Positions 8,609 through 16,713 of a stretch of DNA of 44,203 nt are shown piece after piece. The notes below the pieces were generated by a model that did no database searches, was not told where the DNA came from, and saw only the letters and a program-made list of their open reading frames with translations. Within the stretch, counting starts at the first letter, position 1. Every line of letters starts with the position of its first letter. Made by a program: the position numbers and the translations under genes. The stretch is taken from the NCBI GenBank assembly GCA_013287765.1, contig JABDDD010000013.1:1-44203 (forward strand), given 5' to 3'. Origin of the DNA: Gammaproteobacteria bacterium. GTDB lineage: Bacteria; Pseudomonadota; Gammaproteobacteria; DSM-16500.

Positions 8609-9304
8609 ATGAGGTTTATCATACAGTATCTACTTGTTTTAACTCTTTTATTTTTAACAAGCCCTATTATCAACGCAGCGTTATATGGCACCAAAATATG
8701 TGATAGTCGTGATCTTTATTGCTATAAAGTAAAACGCGGTGATACTTGGGATAAGTTATTTACTGATTCAAAAGTGCGAGATATTGTTATGCGAATTAAT
8801 CGCATGAATACTCGCATACATCCTGGGATGATTATTGCAATACCTCATGACTTAAGTAATTTAAATTTATTAGAATGGTCGCCAATGAGTGCACAGATTA
8901 GTCCGCCTGGAAAAAAAATAATTATTGTTTCATTATCGAAGTTGGCTTTTGGTGCCTATACGGCAGGAGGGCAGCTCGTGCATTGGGGGCCTGTTTCAGG
9001 CGCAAGAGGTTATTGTCCTGATATTCATCGAGGGTGTCATACACCACAAGGAACTTTTGCTATTTATAATAAAGAAGGCTTCGGTTGTATTTCGACTAAA
9101 TTTCCAGTTGGGCGTGGCGGTGCACCTATGCCTTATTGTATGTATTTTAAAGGCGGATTTGCATTACATGGTTCTTATGAAGTGCCTGGATACAATGCTA
9201 GTCATGGTTGTGTGCGTCTCTTTGTTGATGATGCGCAGTGGTTAAATCAAGATTTTACCGCAGGCGTACCCAATGTTCCTGTTATTATAGGAGGCGGTGC
9301 TTAA
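8609..9304 (+). CDS. LysM-containing L,D-transpeptidase (ErfK/YkuD family)
   Basis: A 231-residue exported cell-wall enzyme. The N-terminal ~23 residues are a signal peptide ending in NA. Residues ~32-75 form a LysM module (CYKVKRGDTWDKLF, then NRMNTRIHPGMIIAIP) for binding peptidoglycan. The rest is a YkuD catalytic domain with the signature HGSYEVPGYNASHGCVRLF, where His and Cys of SHGCVR are catalytic. Such enzymes form 3-3 peptide crosslinks or attach lipoprotein to peptidoglycan. AAGGAG lies nine bases before the ATG. It is convergent with the permease gene at 9312 with only 7 bases between stops. Confidence 0.93.
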   Translation: MRFIIQYLLVLTLLFLTSPIINAALYGTKICDSRDLYCYKVKRGDTWDKLFTDSKVRDIVMRINRMNTRIHPGMIIAIPHDLSNLNLLEWSPMSAQISPPGKKIIIVSLSKLAFGAYTAGGQLVHWGPVSGARGYCPDIHRGCHTPQGTFAIYNKEGFGCISTKFPVGRGGAPMPYCMYFKGGFALHGSYEVPGYNASHGCVRLFVDDAQWLNQDFTAGVPNVPVIIGGGA

Positions 9305-9311
9305 ACACTTT

Positions 9312-10877
9312 CTATTCATGAAGTAATTGAAGATGAGTAGCAGTCATAGGCGCACGGCTTTTGACAGCTAGATATAAAATGACAAGACTGAATAGACCAA
9401 TGACTAAAAAATCCCAACCAAAAGGAATGATGTTCTTCCCACCAAAGGATCCTAAATAAGAAATAATAGTTAATCCTACTAGATAAGGCATCACCCATAG
9501 TATCGATTTAAATCCTAAAGGCGTCATGGGTAGTTTTTTTCGAAAATAGGCAATTATAAAAAATAAAAAACCAATACTCATAGCAATCATTAGCTTATAG
9601 ATTGTATCCCAACCAGTCCAATAGCTCATGAGATTACAAAAATAAAAAGCAAACAAACAAATCAATGTTGGAAAAGGTAAGCGAAATAATCTCTTTTCAT
9701 TGGGTAATTCACGACGAAAACAAAGTAGTGCGATTGGGCCAATTGCATAGGAAATAACCATTCCAGAGACTAAAAAACTCACCATGGCTTGCCAACCAGA
9801 AAAAGGTAAAAACAGTAACATGCCAATGAAAAAATTAATGATAATAGCTGCCACTGGAAAATTTTGTTTATTTAAATAAGAAAGAAATTTTGGGACATAT
9901 CCTATTTGGCTCATGGCGTATAGAATACGGGCAGTTGATGTGACATAAATCAAACCAGCGCCTGAGGGAGAAATAGTTGCATCGACATACAATAATTTCA
10001 AAAGCCAAATTAATCCTAATGTGGCTGCGAGTCCCGCAAAAGGTCCGACGTCTCCAACAAAATTTAAGTTTTGCCAACCTTGCGCTAAATGACTTGGAGA
10101 AATTGCGCCAATAAAAGCAATTTGCAATCCTAAATATAATAAAAGACAGCAAAGCACAGATCCCACAATCGCCAAAGGAATGGCAATGGCGGATCGCATA
10201 GCTTCTCCTGCCAGTTCAACGCCATGTTTAAAGCCAGTAAAAGCAAATGCAACACCACCTGATGCGACCGCGACTAAGATGGCATGCCATCCTTGTGGGG
10301 TGAAACTGGTTTTTAGATCTATAAAATTAACAGAATGAAAACTGACATATATTAAAGCAAGAATGGTTAAAAAAATAACAGCTACTTTGAAGAAAAAGAT
10401 AAAAAAATTAAAACGAATTAATCCGTTAAAACTGACAACATTAATAATACAAAATAGTAACATTAATACAGTTGCCCATAGCAAACCCATACTGGTTAAA
10501 ATAGGAATATCATTTTTAAGCTGAGTTAAAGAAGTAAAATAAGTTGAGGCATATTGTAAAACAGCTTGCACCTCAATGGGTGCCATTGTTAAAGCCGCTA
10601 ACCAAGCAAGCCAAGTTAAAGTAAAGCTTGTGAAAATACCATGACTTAATTGAGGAATTTGTGCAGTGCCGCCTGCGATCGGTAATAAAACAGAAATTTC
10701 TGCAAAAGTAAGTGCAATGATTGCTGTGGCTGTTCCGCCGATGATCCAAGCAATGATGGCGCCAGACCCTGCTAGTTTTGCGGCATAGAGTGGTGCAAAT
10801 AACCAAGCAGACCCTACCATGCCGTTGATGCTAATCATCAGTAGAGTGATCGGTGAAAATCTTCGGGTGAGTGCCAT
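9312..10877 (-). CDS. APC-family amino-acid permease
   Basis: A 521-residue inner-membrane protein with about twelve predicted helices. The N-terminal signature is that of APC amino-acid transporters: SPITLLMISINGMVGSAWLF, then AGSGAIIAWIIGG and AFTGFKHGVELAGEA. The substrate is not deducible; the best guess is a proton-coupled amino-acid importer. I place the start at the ATG at 10877, one base after the stop of the ProQ gene. The upstream extension to 10985 would overlap that gene and carries no transporter homology. Translation is probably coupled to proQ. This is one of three APC-type permeases here, consistent with a bacterium feeding on amino acids. Confidence 0.88.
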   Translation of the reverse strand: MALTRRFSPITLLMISINGMVGSAWLFAPLYAAKLAGSGAIIAWIIGGTATAIIALTFAEISVLLPIAGGTAQIPQLSHGIFTSFTLTWLAWLAALTMAPIEVQAVLQYASTYFTSLTQLKNDIPILTSMGLLWATVLMLLFCIINVVSFNGLIRFNFFIFFFKVAVIFLTILALIYVSFHSVNFIDLKTSFTPQGWHAILVAVASGGVAFAFTGFKHGVELAGEAMRSAIAIPLAIVGSVLCCLLLYLGLQIAFIGAISPSHLAQGWQNLNFVGDVGPFAGLAATLGLIWLLKLLYVDATISPSGAGLIYVTSTARILYAMSQIGYVPKFLSYLNKQNFPVAAIIINFFIGMLLFLPFSGWQAMVSFLVSGMVISYAIGPIALLCFRRELPNEKRLFRLPFPTLICLFAFYFCNLMSYWTGWDTIYKLMIAMSIGFLFFIIAYFRKKLPMTPLGFKSILWVMPYLVGLTIISYLGSFGGKNIIPFGWDFLVIGLFSLVILYLAVKSRAPMTATHLQLLHE

Positions 10878-10878
10878 A

Positions 10879-11406
10879 TTATTCTCTTTTAGACTTATCG
10901 TCGCGTTTCTTGAATTTAGTTTGCAAACAGTCTTGTGAATAGGTCGCTTCTTCTTTTGTAACAGTGCCTGCGGCATGGCCATCAAGATCTATACGCGTAG
11001 CCCCTTCAACCATACTTTTGTGATAGGCACTTGATCCTACATAATACGCAAGACTGTTTACCATACAAGCTTTATCGCCTATGACAATCTCTTCTTTTGT
11101 ACTTAAGTATTTTACTAAATCTTGTTTAATCCCTATTTTTAAAGGTTTGGTGTCTTTCATTTCTTTAAAACAATTTGGATAATGTGCTTTTAGCAGTTCA
11201 ACACCATATTGTGCGTGTTCCAGCCAGACGGGTTTTTTTTTTGCTGCTAAATGGGATTTATGTTCTTTATGTTCTTTATATTCTTTATATTCTTTATGTG
11301 TTTTATGCTCTTTATATTCTTTTTGTTTTTTTTCAGAAGGGTCGTTAGGTGATGCCGTTCCTAAAGATAAAGCCAGTAATTGTTCTTTTAAAGTTGGGTT
11401 ACTCAT
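10879..11406 (-). CDS. ProQ/FinO-domain RNA chaperone with charged repeat linker
   Basis: A 175-residue protein. Residues ~58-165 match the ProQ/FinO RNA-binding fold: LLKAHYPNCF, KPLKIGIKQDLVKYL, LAYYVGSSAYHKSMVEGATRIDLDG, AAGTVTKEEATYSQ. Legionella RocC, a regulator of competence, belongs to this family. Before it lies a TLKEQLLAL N-terminal segment and a strongly charged stretch of three-residue repeats (KEY/KEH) encoded by a 9-base tandem repeat. The C-terminus is a short lysine/arginine tail. AGGAG is positioned before the ATG at 11406. The permease gene begins one base after its stop. RNA targets are unknown; the role as small-RNA chaperone is inferred from the family. Confidence 0.87.
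   Translation of the reverse strand: MSNPTLKEQLLALSLGTASPNDPSEKKQKEYKEHKTHKEYKEYKEHKEHKSHLAAKKKPVWLEHAQYGVELLKAHYPNCFKEMKDTKPLKIGIKQDLVKYLSTKEEIVIGDKACMVNSLAYYVGSSAYHKSMVEGATRIDLDGHAAGTVTKEEATYSQDCLQTKFKKRDDKSKRE
11260..11322. repeat. In-frame 9-base tandem repeat inside proQ
   Basis: Seven contiguous 9-base units (minus-strand AAAGAATAT and variants AAAGAACAT, AAAGAGCAT, AAAACACAT) encode the KEY/KEH/KTH repeat before the ProQ domain. Since the unit is a multiple of three, copy-number changes would alter linker length without breaking the frame. Confidence 0.9.
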
Positions 11407-11583
11407 GCAAAACTCCTACAGAAAACTGAAAATTAACAAATCTTAAAAAAATGTAAGTGATAAACTGTACTCTAAATACTTCTTTGGCTGAAATCAACAG
11501 AATCACGAGATAAAGTCTGGACTTTTCTAATAAAAAAATGTTAAATTCTAAAACTGTTAAAATTTAGTAACTAAGGAAACCAA

Positions 11584-12240
11584 ATGCCACGCAAAAAAAT
11601 GATCCATTCAAAGACGAGTAAATCATCTGTTGCCACAAATAAAATCAGCAAAAAAAAGGCTGATCTACCTTTGCAGGCTCAGTCATTAGAAAAAGATTTT
11701 AAAGAGATAGTATCACAGTTGTCTAGTCAATTTCGCAATGACCTTGCTTTATTAAAAGAAAAAGAAAAAACACTTGCGGCTACTATTAAAAAATTAAATT
11801 CTCAACATAAAGCTGCTAAGAAAGACTATTCAGCTTTATCTAAAGCAAAAAATAAAACCTCTGCTGCGGCAAAAAAACAACTAAAAGAATTGAAAAAAAA
11901 TACTATTCAATTAACTAAAACTATCCATACGCTTGAAACTGAATTAGCTAAAGTAAAAAAACATAAAAAAATCTTATCTGTTAAATACGCTAATTTTGCT
12001 ATTTTAAGCAAGAAAATTGCTAAATTTGATAAAATTTCAAAAGCAAAACCTACAAAATCTATAAAAAAAGCAAATGTACTAAAAAAACCTCAAAAAAAGA
12101 CTGTTAAATCATCTAAAAAATCAGCTTTATCAATGCAGCAACAAACTTTACAACCTTTAATTGAGGATACCACTCAAGCTGCTTATACTTTTGAGACACC
12201 TGAGCTAGACTCGCAAATGGAAACCGAAGAAGCTAAATAA
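11584..12240 (+). CDS. Lysine-rich coiled-coil protein, histone-like in composition
   Basis: A 218-residue protein dominated by Lys, Ala, Ser and Leu. Residues ~1-30 are a basic tail. Residues ~30-150 form a long predicted coiled coil (LEKDFKEIVSQLSSQFRNDL onward). Residues ~150-185 form a second basic, Ala/Lys/Pro region like H1-type tails. The last 30 residues are acidic. No catalytic motif or signal peptide is visible. AAGGAAA precedes the ATG. It lies 33 bases upstream of an HU gene and just before fis, so a DNA- or nucleoid-associated role is plausible, but this rests on composition and neighbours only. Confidence 0.7.
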   Translation: MPRKKMIHSKTSKSSVATNKISKKKADLPLQAQSLEKDFKEIVSQLSSQFRNDLALLKEKEKTLAATIKKLNSQHKAAKKDYSALSKAKNKTSAAAKKQLKELKKNTIQLTKTIHTLETELAKVKKHKKILSVKYANFAILSKKIAKFDKISKAKPTKSIKKANVLKKPQKKTVKSSKKSALSMQQQTLQPLIEDTTQAAYTFETPELDSQMETEEAK

Positions 12241-12273
12241 TAACTTCCTCTATTTTTTAGGAGCAAGCAAAGT

Positions 12274-12558
12274 ATGAATAAGTCAGATTTAATTGCAACT
12301 ATTGCTGAGAATGCAGGTTTATCTGTACAGAAAGCTGAGAAAGCCTTGTCTGCAGCATTAGCTTCTATTCAACAAGCGTTAACTCAACATGATGATGTTT
12401 CTTTAGTAGGTTTTGGTCGGTTTGGTATAAAAAAACGAGCCGGCAGAACGGTTCGTAATCCTCAGACTGGCAAAGTGATGTCAATTGATCCCACGATTGT
12501 GCCTTTTTTTAAAGCAGGAAAAGGATTAAAAGAACAAGTAGATAATAACGAAGAATAA
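12274..12558 (+). CDS. HU-family nucleoid DNA-binding protein
   Basis: A 94-residue protein matching HU along its length: MNKSDLIATIAENAGLS, KAEKALSAALASI, VSLVGFGRFGIKKRAGR, and the DNA-intercalating arm RTVRNPQTGKVM, ending in VPFFKAGKGLKEQV. It binds and bends DNA without strong sequence preference and helps organise the nucleoid. TAGGAG precedes the ATG. It follows the lysine-rich coiled-coil gene by 33 bases, probably in one transcript. The C-terminal tail is slightly longer than in E. coli HU (90 residues). HU and IHF subunits are alike, but this looks like HU. Confidence 0.95.
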   Translation: MNKSDLIATIAENAGLSVQKAEKALSAALASIQQALTQHDDVSLVGFGRFGIKKRAGRTVRNPQTGKVMSIDPTIVPFFKAGKGLKEQVDNNEE

Positions 12559-12666
12559 TAGCAAGTTATATATATTAAAATTTATTGAGTGATTTTATAC
12601 AATGCAGAAATGTTTCAAGTTTAGCAAACAAATAACATTCATTATGGAAATTTAAGGAAGGCCAAC

Positions 12667-12945
12667 ATGGAGTTAAATATGATTGAAACAATAGCTATAT
12701 CAGAAAGTGTCGAAAGCACTACGTTAAGACAAGCCGTTAAAGATACATTGCGAAATTACTTTACCAATATTGGTAATGAGCAACCAGTTGATTTTTATGG
12801 CATATTGCTTGAGGAAATTGAACGCCCTTTATTGGAAGTTTTAATTAATCACACGCATTATAATCAAGTACGTATGGCGCAAATTTTAGGAATTTCTCGT
12901 GGAACGCTGAGAAAGAAGTTAAAGCAATATGGAATGTTAGATTAA
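12667..12945 (+). CDS. fis: Fis-family nucleoid protein and transcription regulator
   Basis: A 92-residue Fis homolog (E. coli Fis is 98). The N-terminal half includes LRQAVKDTLRNYF. The C-terminus is the Fis helix-turn-helix, NHTHYNQVRMAQILGISRGTLRKKLKQYGM, which binds and bends DNA at promoters and recombination sites. AAGGAAGG precedes the ATG at 12667, so I use it rather than the ATG at 12679. In enterobacteria fis follows dusB; here it is downstream of HU, with no dusB in view. A hairpin with a T-run follows the stop. Confidence 0.93.
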   Translation: MELNMIETIAISESVESTTLRQAVKDTLRNYFTNIGNEQPVDFYGILLEEIERPLLEVLINHTHYNQVRMAQILGISRGTLRKKLKQYGMLD

Positions 12946-12978
12946 ATTTTGCAAATAATGCAATAGCGTTAACTTAAT

Positions 12979-13021
12979 AAAAAACTGTCATTCCCGTGTA
13001 GGCGGGAATGGTGAGTTTTTT
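12979..13021. terminator. Hairpin plus T-run after fis; also resembles a REP-like dispersed palindrome
   Basis: CATTCCCG at 12989-12996 and CGGGAATG at 13003-13010 form a perfect 8-base stem around TGTAGG. The outer AAAAACT and AGTTTTT also pair, and a T-run ends the element. It fits a rho-independent terminator for fis. The core sequence also looks like short palindromes repeated in many proteobacterial genomes, but only one copy is in this window. Confidence 0.75.
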
Positions 13022-13059
13022 ATTTTTTTCTATAATGACAACTATTACTATTCTTTAAT

Positions 13060-15102
13060 ATGAAAAATTTTACTGATATTCATTATTTAATTGCATTAGG
13101 ACTGTCAGCAGATGATGCAGCTTTATTTGCGAAAAAGTTGAGTCAGTTGCCTTTGTTGTCACCTGATGTAACTTGGCATGAAATTTCAAAAAATATCTTA
13201 AAACCGAGTTTTCCTTTTCAATTGCATCTTGCTTTATTTTCAATGATTTTTCCTAACTGGAAAATACAACTAGATTCAGCTCCTGCGTTTATACCAGATG
13301 AAAAATTAATTCAAAAAACGCATCTTGCACAGTGGATGAATGAATTAAATTTTTCTGATTTTAATACATTCCATGCGTGGTCCGTAGAGCATTATGCTGA
13401 GTTTTGGCAGCGCATTATTCAAGTTTTAAAAATAGTTTTTAAAACACCCCCTAAAAAAATTGTGGATTTGCCGCAGGGTGTTTGGCATCCTCAATGGCTT
13501 CCAGGTGCCAAATTAAATATTGCTGATAGTTGTTTTACGGCTCCTTTGCATAATACAGCTTTGATTTATTTGGATCAAGATTTAAAGTTACAAAAAAAAT
13601 CTTATGGTGAATTAAATAATTTAAGTAATCAAGTGGCAAACAGCTTAGTAAGTCAAGGATTTTTACCACAGGATGCGATTGCAATTTATATGCCTATGAC
13701 AGTGTTTGCTGTTGCTATTTATTTAGGTATTATTAAAATGGGAGGCATTGTTGTATCAATTGCTGATAGTTTTTCTGCAGAAGAAATAGCTACGCGTTTA
13801 CAGCTAGCGAATACCAAAGGAATTTTTACTCAAGATTATTTTGTACGAGATACTAAAAAAATATCACTCTATCAAAAAGTCATTGCAGCAAATGCACCAA
13901 AGGCTATCATATTGCCTTTTGCAGTAGTCATTGAAGATTCATTAAGAGCAAATGATTTGACTTGGGAGCAATTTTTAGAAAGAAAAACCGAGTTTTCATC
14001 AGTTGCTTTAAGTCCACAGGCTTATTGTAATATATTATTTTCATCAGGTACCACAGGTCATCCCAAAGCAATTCCTTGGGATCACACGACTCCTATTAAG
14101 GCTGCAAGCGATGGTTATTTCCACCAGGATATTTATGCAGAAGATGTTATTAGTTGGCCGACCAATTTAGGTTGGATGATGGGGCCATGGGTTATTTTTG
14201 CATCTTTTATCAATCATGCAACACTTGCGCTTTATGTAGATGTTCCAACGAATCATCGATTTGGTGAATTCATTCAAAATGCAGGCGTTACTATTTTAGG
14301 TGTTATTCCTGCCATAGTGGCTGAGTGGCGTTATCATCAGTGTATGCAAGGGCTTAATTGGCAAAAAATTCGTTTATTTAGTTCAACAGGCGAGAGTTCT
14401 AACCCCGAGGATATGTTATTTTTAATGTCACTTGCGGAATATAAACCAATTATTGAATATTGTGGAGGCACAGAAATTGGCGGTGCCTATATTACCAGTA
14501 CACTCATTCAGCCTAATTATCTATCTGTTTTTACGACACCAACACTTGGAATCAATTTTGTGATATTGAATGAAAAAAATGAAATAGCAGAGACTGGAGA
14601 AGTGGCGCTCATTCCCCCATCCATTGGGCTGTCCAATGAGTTACTGAATGCTGACCATGATCAAATCTATTATGCGGACATGCCACACACATCCGATGGC
14701 CAAATACTTCGTCGTCATGGTGATGCTATTTCACATCTTACGAAAGGCTATACTATTTTAGGACGTATTGATGATACAATGAATTTAGCTGGTATTAAAG
14801 TCAGTTCAGCTGAAATAGAACGTGTATTAGTGGGCATTGAAGGTATTACTGAAACAGCTGCAATAGCAGTCACTCCCGTTGATGTAGGTCCAAGCCAACT
14901 CATTATTTTTGCAGCAACGCTGCATACATTACCAAAAAATGAGATTAAAAAATTAATGCAAATACGAATTAATCAGCATCTTAATCCTTTATTTAAAATT
15001 CATGATATAGAGTTCATCCATGCGCTTCCAAAAACTGCCTCGAATAAAATTATGCGAAGAATTTTAAGAAAAAATTATCAAGAAAATATGAAAAAAACTT
15101 GA
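13060..15102 (+). CDS. Acyl-activating AMP-binding enzyme (acetoacetyl/acetyl-CoA synthetase-like, AAE17/18-like)
   Basis: A 680-residue ANL-superfamily adenylating enzyme. An N-terminal ACAS_N-like region (ISKNILKPSFPFQLHLALF, later FWQRIIQVL) precedes the large domain. The phosphate loop SSGTTGHPKAIPW begins at residue 328, the A5 motif YCGGTEIGG is near 467, the hinge GRIDDTMNLAGIKVSSAEIE is near the C-terminus, and the likely catalytic lysine is K663 in TASNKIMRR. The N-terminal wording and KAIPW context recall plant acyl-activating enzymes 17/18. It should make an acyl-CoA through an acyl-adenylate; the acid is unknown. The MNIO gene follows without any gap, so the two are probably cotranscribed. 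Confidence 0.85.
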   Translation: MKNFTDIHYLIALGLSADDAALFAKKLSQLPLLSPDVTWHEISKNILKPSFPFQLHLALFSMIFPNWKIQLDSAPAFIPDEKLIQKTHLAQWMNELNFSDFNTFHAWSVEHYAEFWQRIIQVLKIVFKTPPKKIVDLPQGVWHPQWLPGAKLNIADSCFTAPLHNTALIYLDQDLKLQKKSYGELNNLSNQVANSLVSQGFLPQDAIAIYMPMTVFAVAIYLGIIKMGGIVVSIADSFSAEEIATRLQLANTKGIFTQDYFVRDTKKISLYQKVIAANAPKAIILPFAVVIEDSLRANDLTWEQFLERKTEFSSVALSPQAYCNILFSSGTTGHPKAIPWDHTTPIKAASDGYFHQDIYAEDVISWPTNLGWMMGPWVIFASFINHATLALYVDVPTNHRFGEFIQNAGVTILGVIPAIVAEWRYHQCMQGLNWQKIRLFSSTGESSNPEDMLFLMSLAEYKPIIEYCGGTEIGGAYITSTLIQPNYLSVFTTPTLGINFVILNEKNEIAETGEVALIPPSIGLSNELLNADHDQIYYADMPHTSDGQILRRHGDAISHLTKGYTILGRIDDTMNLAGIKVSSAEIERVLVGIEGITETAAIAVTPVDVGPSQLIIFAATLHTLPKNEIKKLMQIRINQHLNPLFKIHDIEFIHALPKTASNKIMRRILRKNYQENMKKT

Positions 15103-15114
15103 GTGACTATTTTT

Positions 15115-15936
15115 ATGGATATTAAAGGCGTTGGTCTTGGATTACGATCTGCTCATTATTCTGATATTCTAAAAGAAAATCCTGCTATTCCTTGGTTTGA
15201 AGTATTGGCAGATAATTATTTAATAAAAGGCAGTCCTAATTTATCTTATTTAGAAAAAATTCGCCAAAATTATCCATTGACCTTGCATTGTATTGGAATG
15301 TCTTTGGGCTCAATGGATCCTCTCAATTTTAATTATTTAAAAAAAATAAAAAAGTTAATTAAAATAGTAGAACCAGTTTTGATTTCTGATCACTTAAGTT
15401 GGACATCTTTTAATAAGCAATATTTTCATGAATTACTACCACTTCCCTTTACTGAAGAAGCTATTTTTCATGTGGCTAAACGTATTCGCCAAGTACAAGA
15501 TTTTCTAGAGCAAAAAATTATGATTGAGAATATATCTAGTTATCTTTGTTTTAAGCAATCTCAACTAACAGAATGGGCGTTTCTAAAAGAAATCGCTGAT
15601 CAGGCTGATTGTTTTATTTTGTTAGATATTAATAATATCTACGTCAATGCTTACAATCATCAATTGAATGCATTAAATTATATCAAGTCGTTAGATACAA
15701 ATAGAATAGCACAATTTCATTTAGCAGGATTTGAAAATAAGGGTTATTATTTACTTGATACGCATGGTGCCTCTTTTTCTTCTGATGTTTTAAAATTATT
15801 TCAGCAAGCAATAAAAAAATTTGGTGCATTACCCACAGTCATTGAGTGGGATAGTCATATTCCAATATTTTCAAGATTACTTGAAGAAGTACAAATTGCG
15901 CAAACAATCATGGATCAATATGCTAACATTATTTGA
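15115..15936 (+). CDS. MNIO-family (DUF692, MbnB/BufB-like) multinuclear iron enzyme
   Basis: A 273-residue TIM-barrel protein of the DUF692 family, now called MNIO enzymes, which use two or three irons to oxidatively modify ribosomal peptides (MbnB, TglH, BufB). Candidate ligands are conserved: LHCIGMSLG (H58), SDHLSW (H93), IENISSY (E138), LLDINNIYVN (D171 with N174), FHLAGF (H202), DTHG (D215, H217) and VIEWD (E244). The ATG at 15115 fits homolog starts (MDIKGVGLGLR). A GTG at 15103 directly after the previous stop is an alternative. It overlaps the DUF2063 partner gene by 17 bases. No cysteine-rich precursor is seen nearby. Confidence 0.9.
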   Translation: MDIKGVGLGLRSAHYSDILKENPAIPWFEVLADNYLIKGSPNLSYLEKIRQNYPLTLHCIGMSLGSMDPLNFNYLKKIKKLIKIVEPVLISDHLSWTSFNKQYFHELLPLPFTEEAIFHVAKRIRQVQDFLEQKIMIENISSYLCFKQSQLTEWAFLKEIADQADCFILLDINNIYVNAYNHQLNALNYIKSLDTNRIAQFHLAGFENKGYYLLDTHGASFSSDVLKLFQQAIKKFGALPTVIEWDSHIPIFSRLLEEVQIAQTIMDQYANII

Positions 15937-16696
15937 GCTACAAAAAAAATTTACAGAAAATCTTAAAAATCAAGATATGGAAATCTATAGTTTTATACAG
16001 CATAATAAGCATATGTCTCCAAAAAAACAATTAGCTATTTATCAAGATAGTATCTTAAGTGCGATGCAGCAAGCCTTAACTAGAATATATCCGGTTTGTA
16101 AAAAATTAGTGGGTGAGGCATTTTTTAATTATATTATTAATCATTATATTATCATTCATCCTTCTTTTTCTCCTGATTTAAATAATTATGGAGCTGGTTT
16201 TTCTGAATATCTTAAAGATATTGAAACAATGGCAACACTGTGTTATCTAGCTGATGTTGCAAATTTTGAGTGGAGCTGGCATTCACTCTATCAGCAAATA
16301 ACCGATAAAAAATTTGATTTTGATAAATTACGTTTTTATGAAAATCAAGCCAAAAATATTATTTTTAAATTACCCCGATCTGCTATTTTATTACAATCAA
16401 TCTATCCAATTTATCATATTTTTTTGATTAATCAAAAAGAGAATGAAGATGATCAATCTATTTTTTTACAACCTAATCAACAATATTTTTATATTATTTG
16501 GCGAAATGATCTTGGCAGGCAAATAAGTAGTTTAAATAAAGTAGAATGGATTATTTTAACTTGGATGCAAGATAAGCTCTCTTTGGGAGAAATGAGTGAA
16601 AAATTAATGGATTTAAATCATGAGATTAATTTAAATATAATTATTCCTCAGATGATTTGTTGTGGTTTTATTGTAGATATTGCAATTAATAATTAA
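15920..16696 (+). CDS. HvfC/BufC-type (DUF2063) partner of the MNIO enzyme
   Basis: A 258-residue protein with the DUF2063 layout. The N-terminal helical segment LFELQKKFTENL, YSFIQHN and KKQLAIYQDSILSAMQQAL, then RIYPVCKKLVGEAFF and HPSFSPDLNNYG, match this family. The C-terminal part (~150-258) resembles a winged-helix-like region (VEWIILTWM...LSLGEMSEKL). Family members (MbnC, HvfC/BufC) bring the precursor peptide to the MNIO enzyme; older annotations call it a putative DNA-binding domain. The start is the ATG at 15920, inside the end of the MNIO gene. The 17-base overlap implies translational coupling and an enzyme-partner pair. Confidence 0.85.
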   Translation: MLTLFELQKKFTENLKNQDMEIYSFIQHNKHMSPKKQLAIYQDSILSAMQQALTRIYPVCKKLVGEAFFNYIINHYIIIHPSFSPDLNNYGAGFSEYLKDIETMATLCYLADVANFEWSWHSLYQQITDKKFDFDKLRFYENQAKNIIFKLPRSAILLQSIYPIYHIFLINQKENEDDQSIFLQPNQQYFYIIWRNDLGRQISSLNKVEWIILTWMQDKLSLGEMSEKLMDLNHEINLNIIIPQMICCGFIVDIAINN

Positions 16697-16713
16697 TAAT
16701 CAATAATCAATAA

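Noticed and set aside
10878-10985. N-terminal extension of the permease
   Set aside because: Overlaps the ProQ coding sequence out of frame and lacks transporter features.
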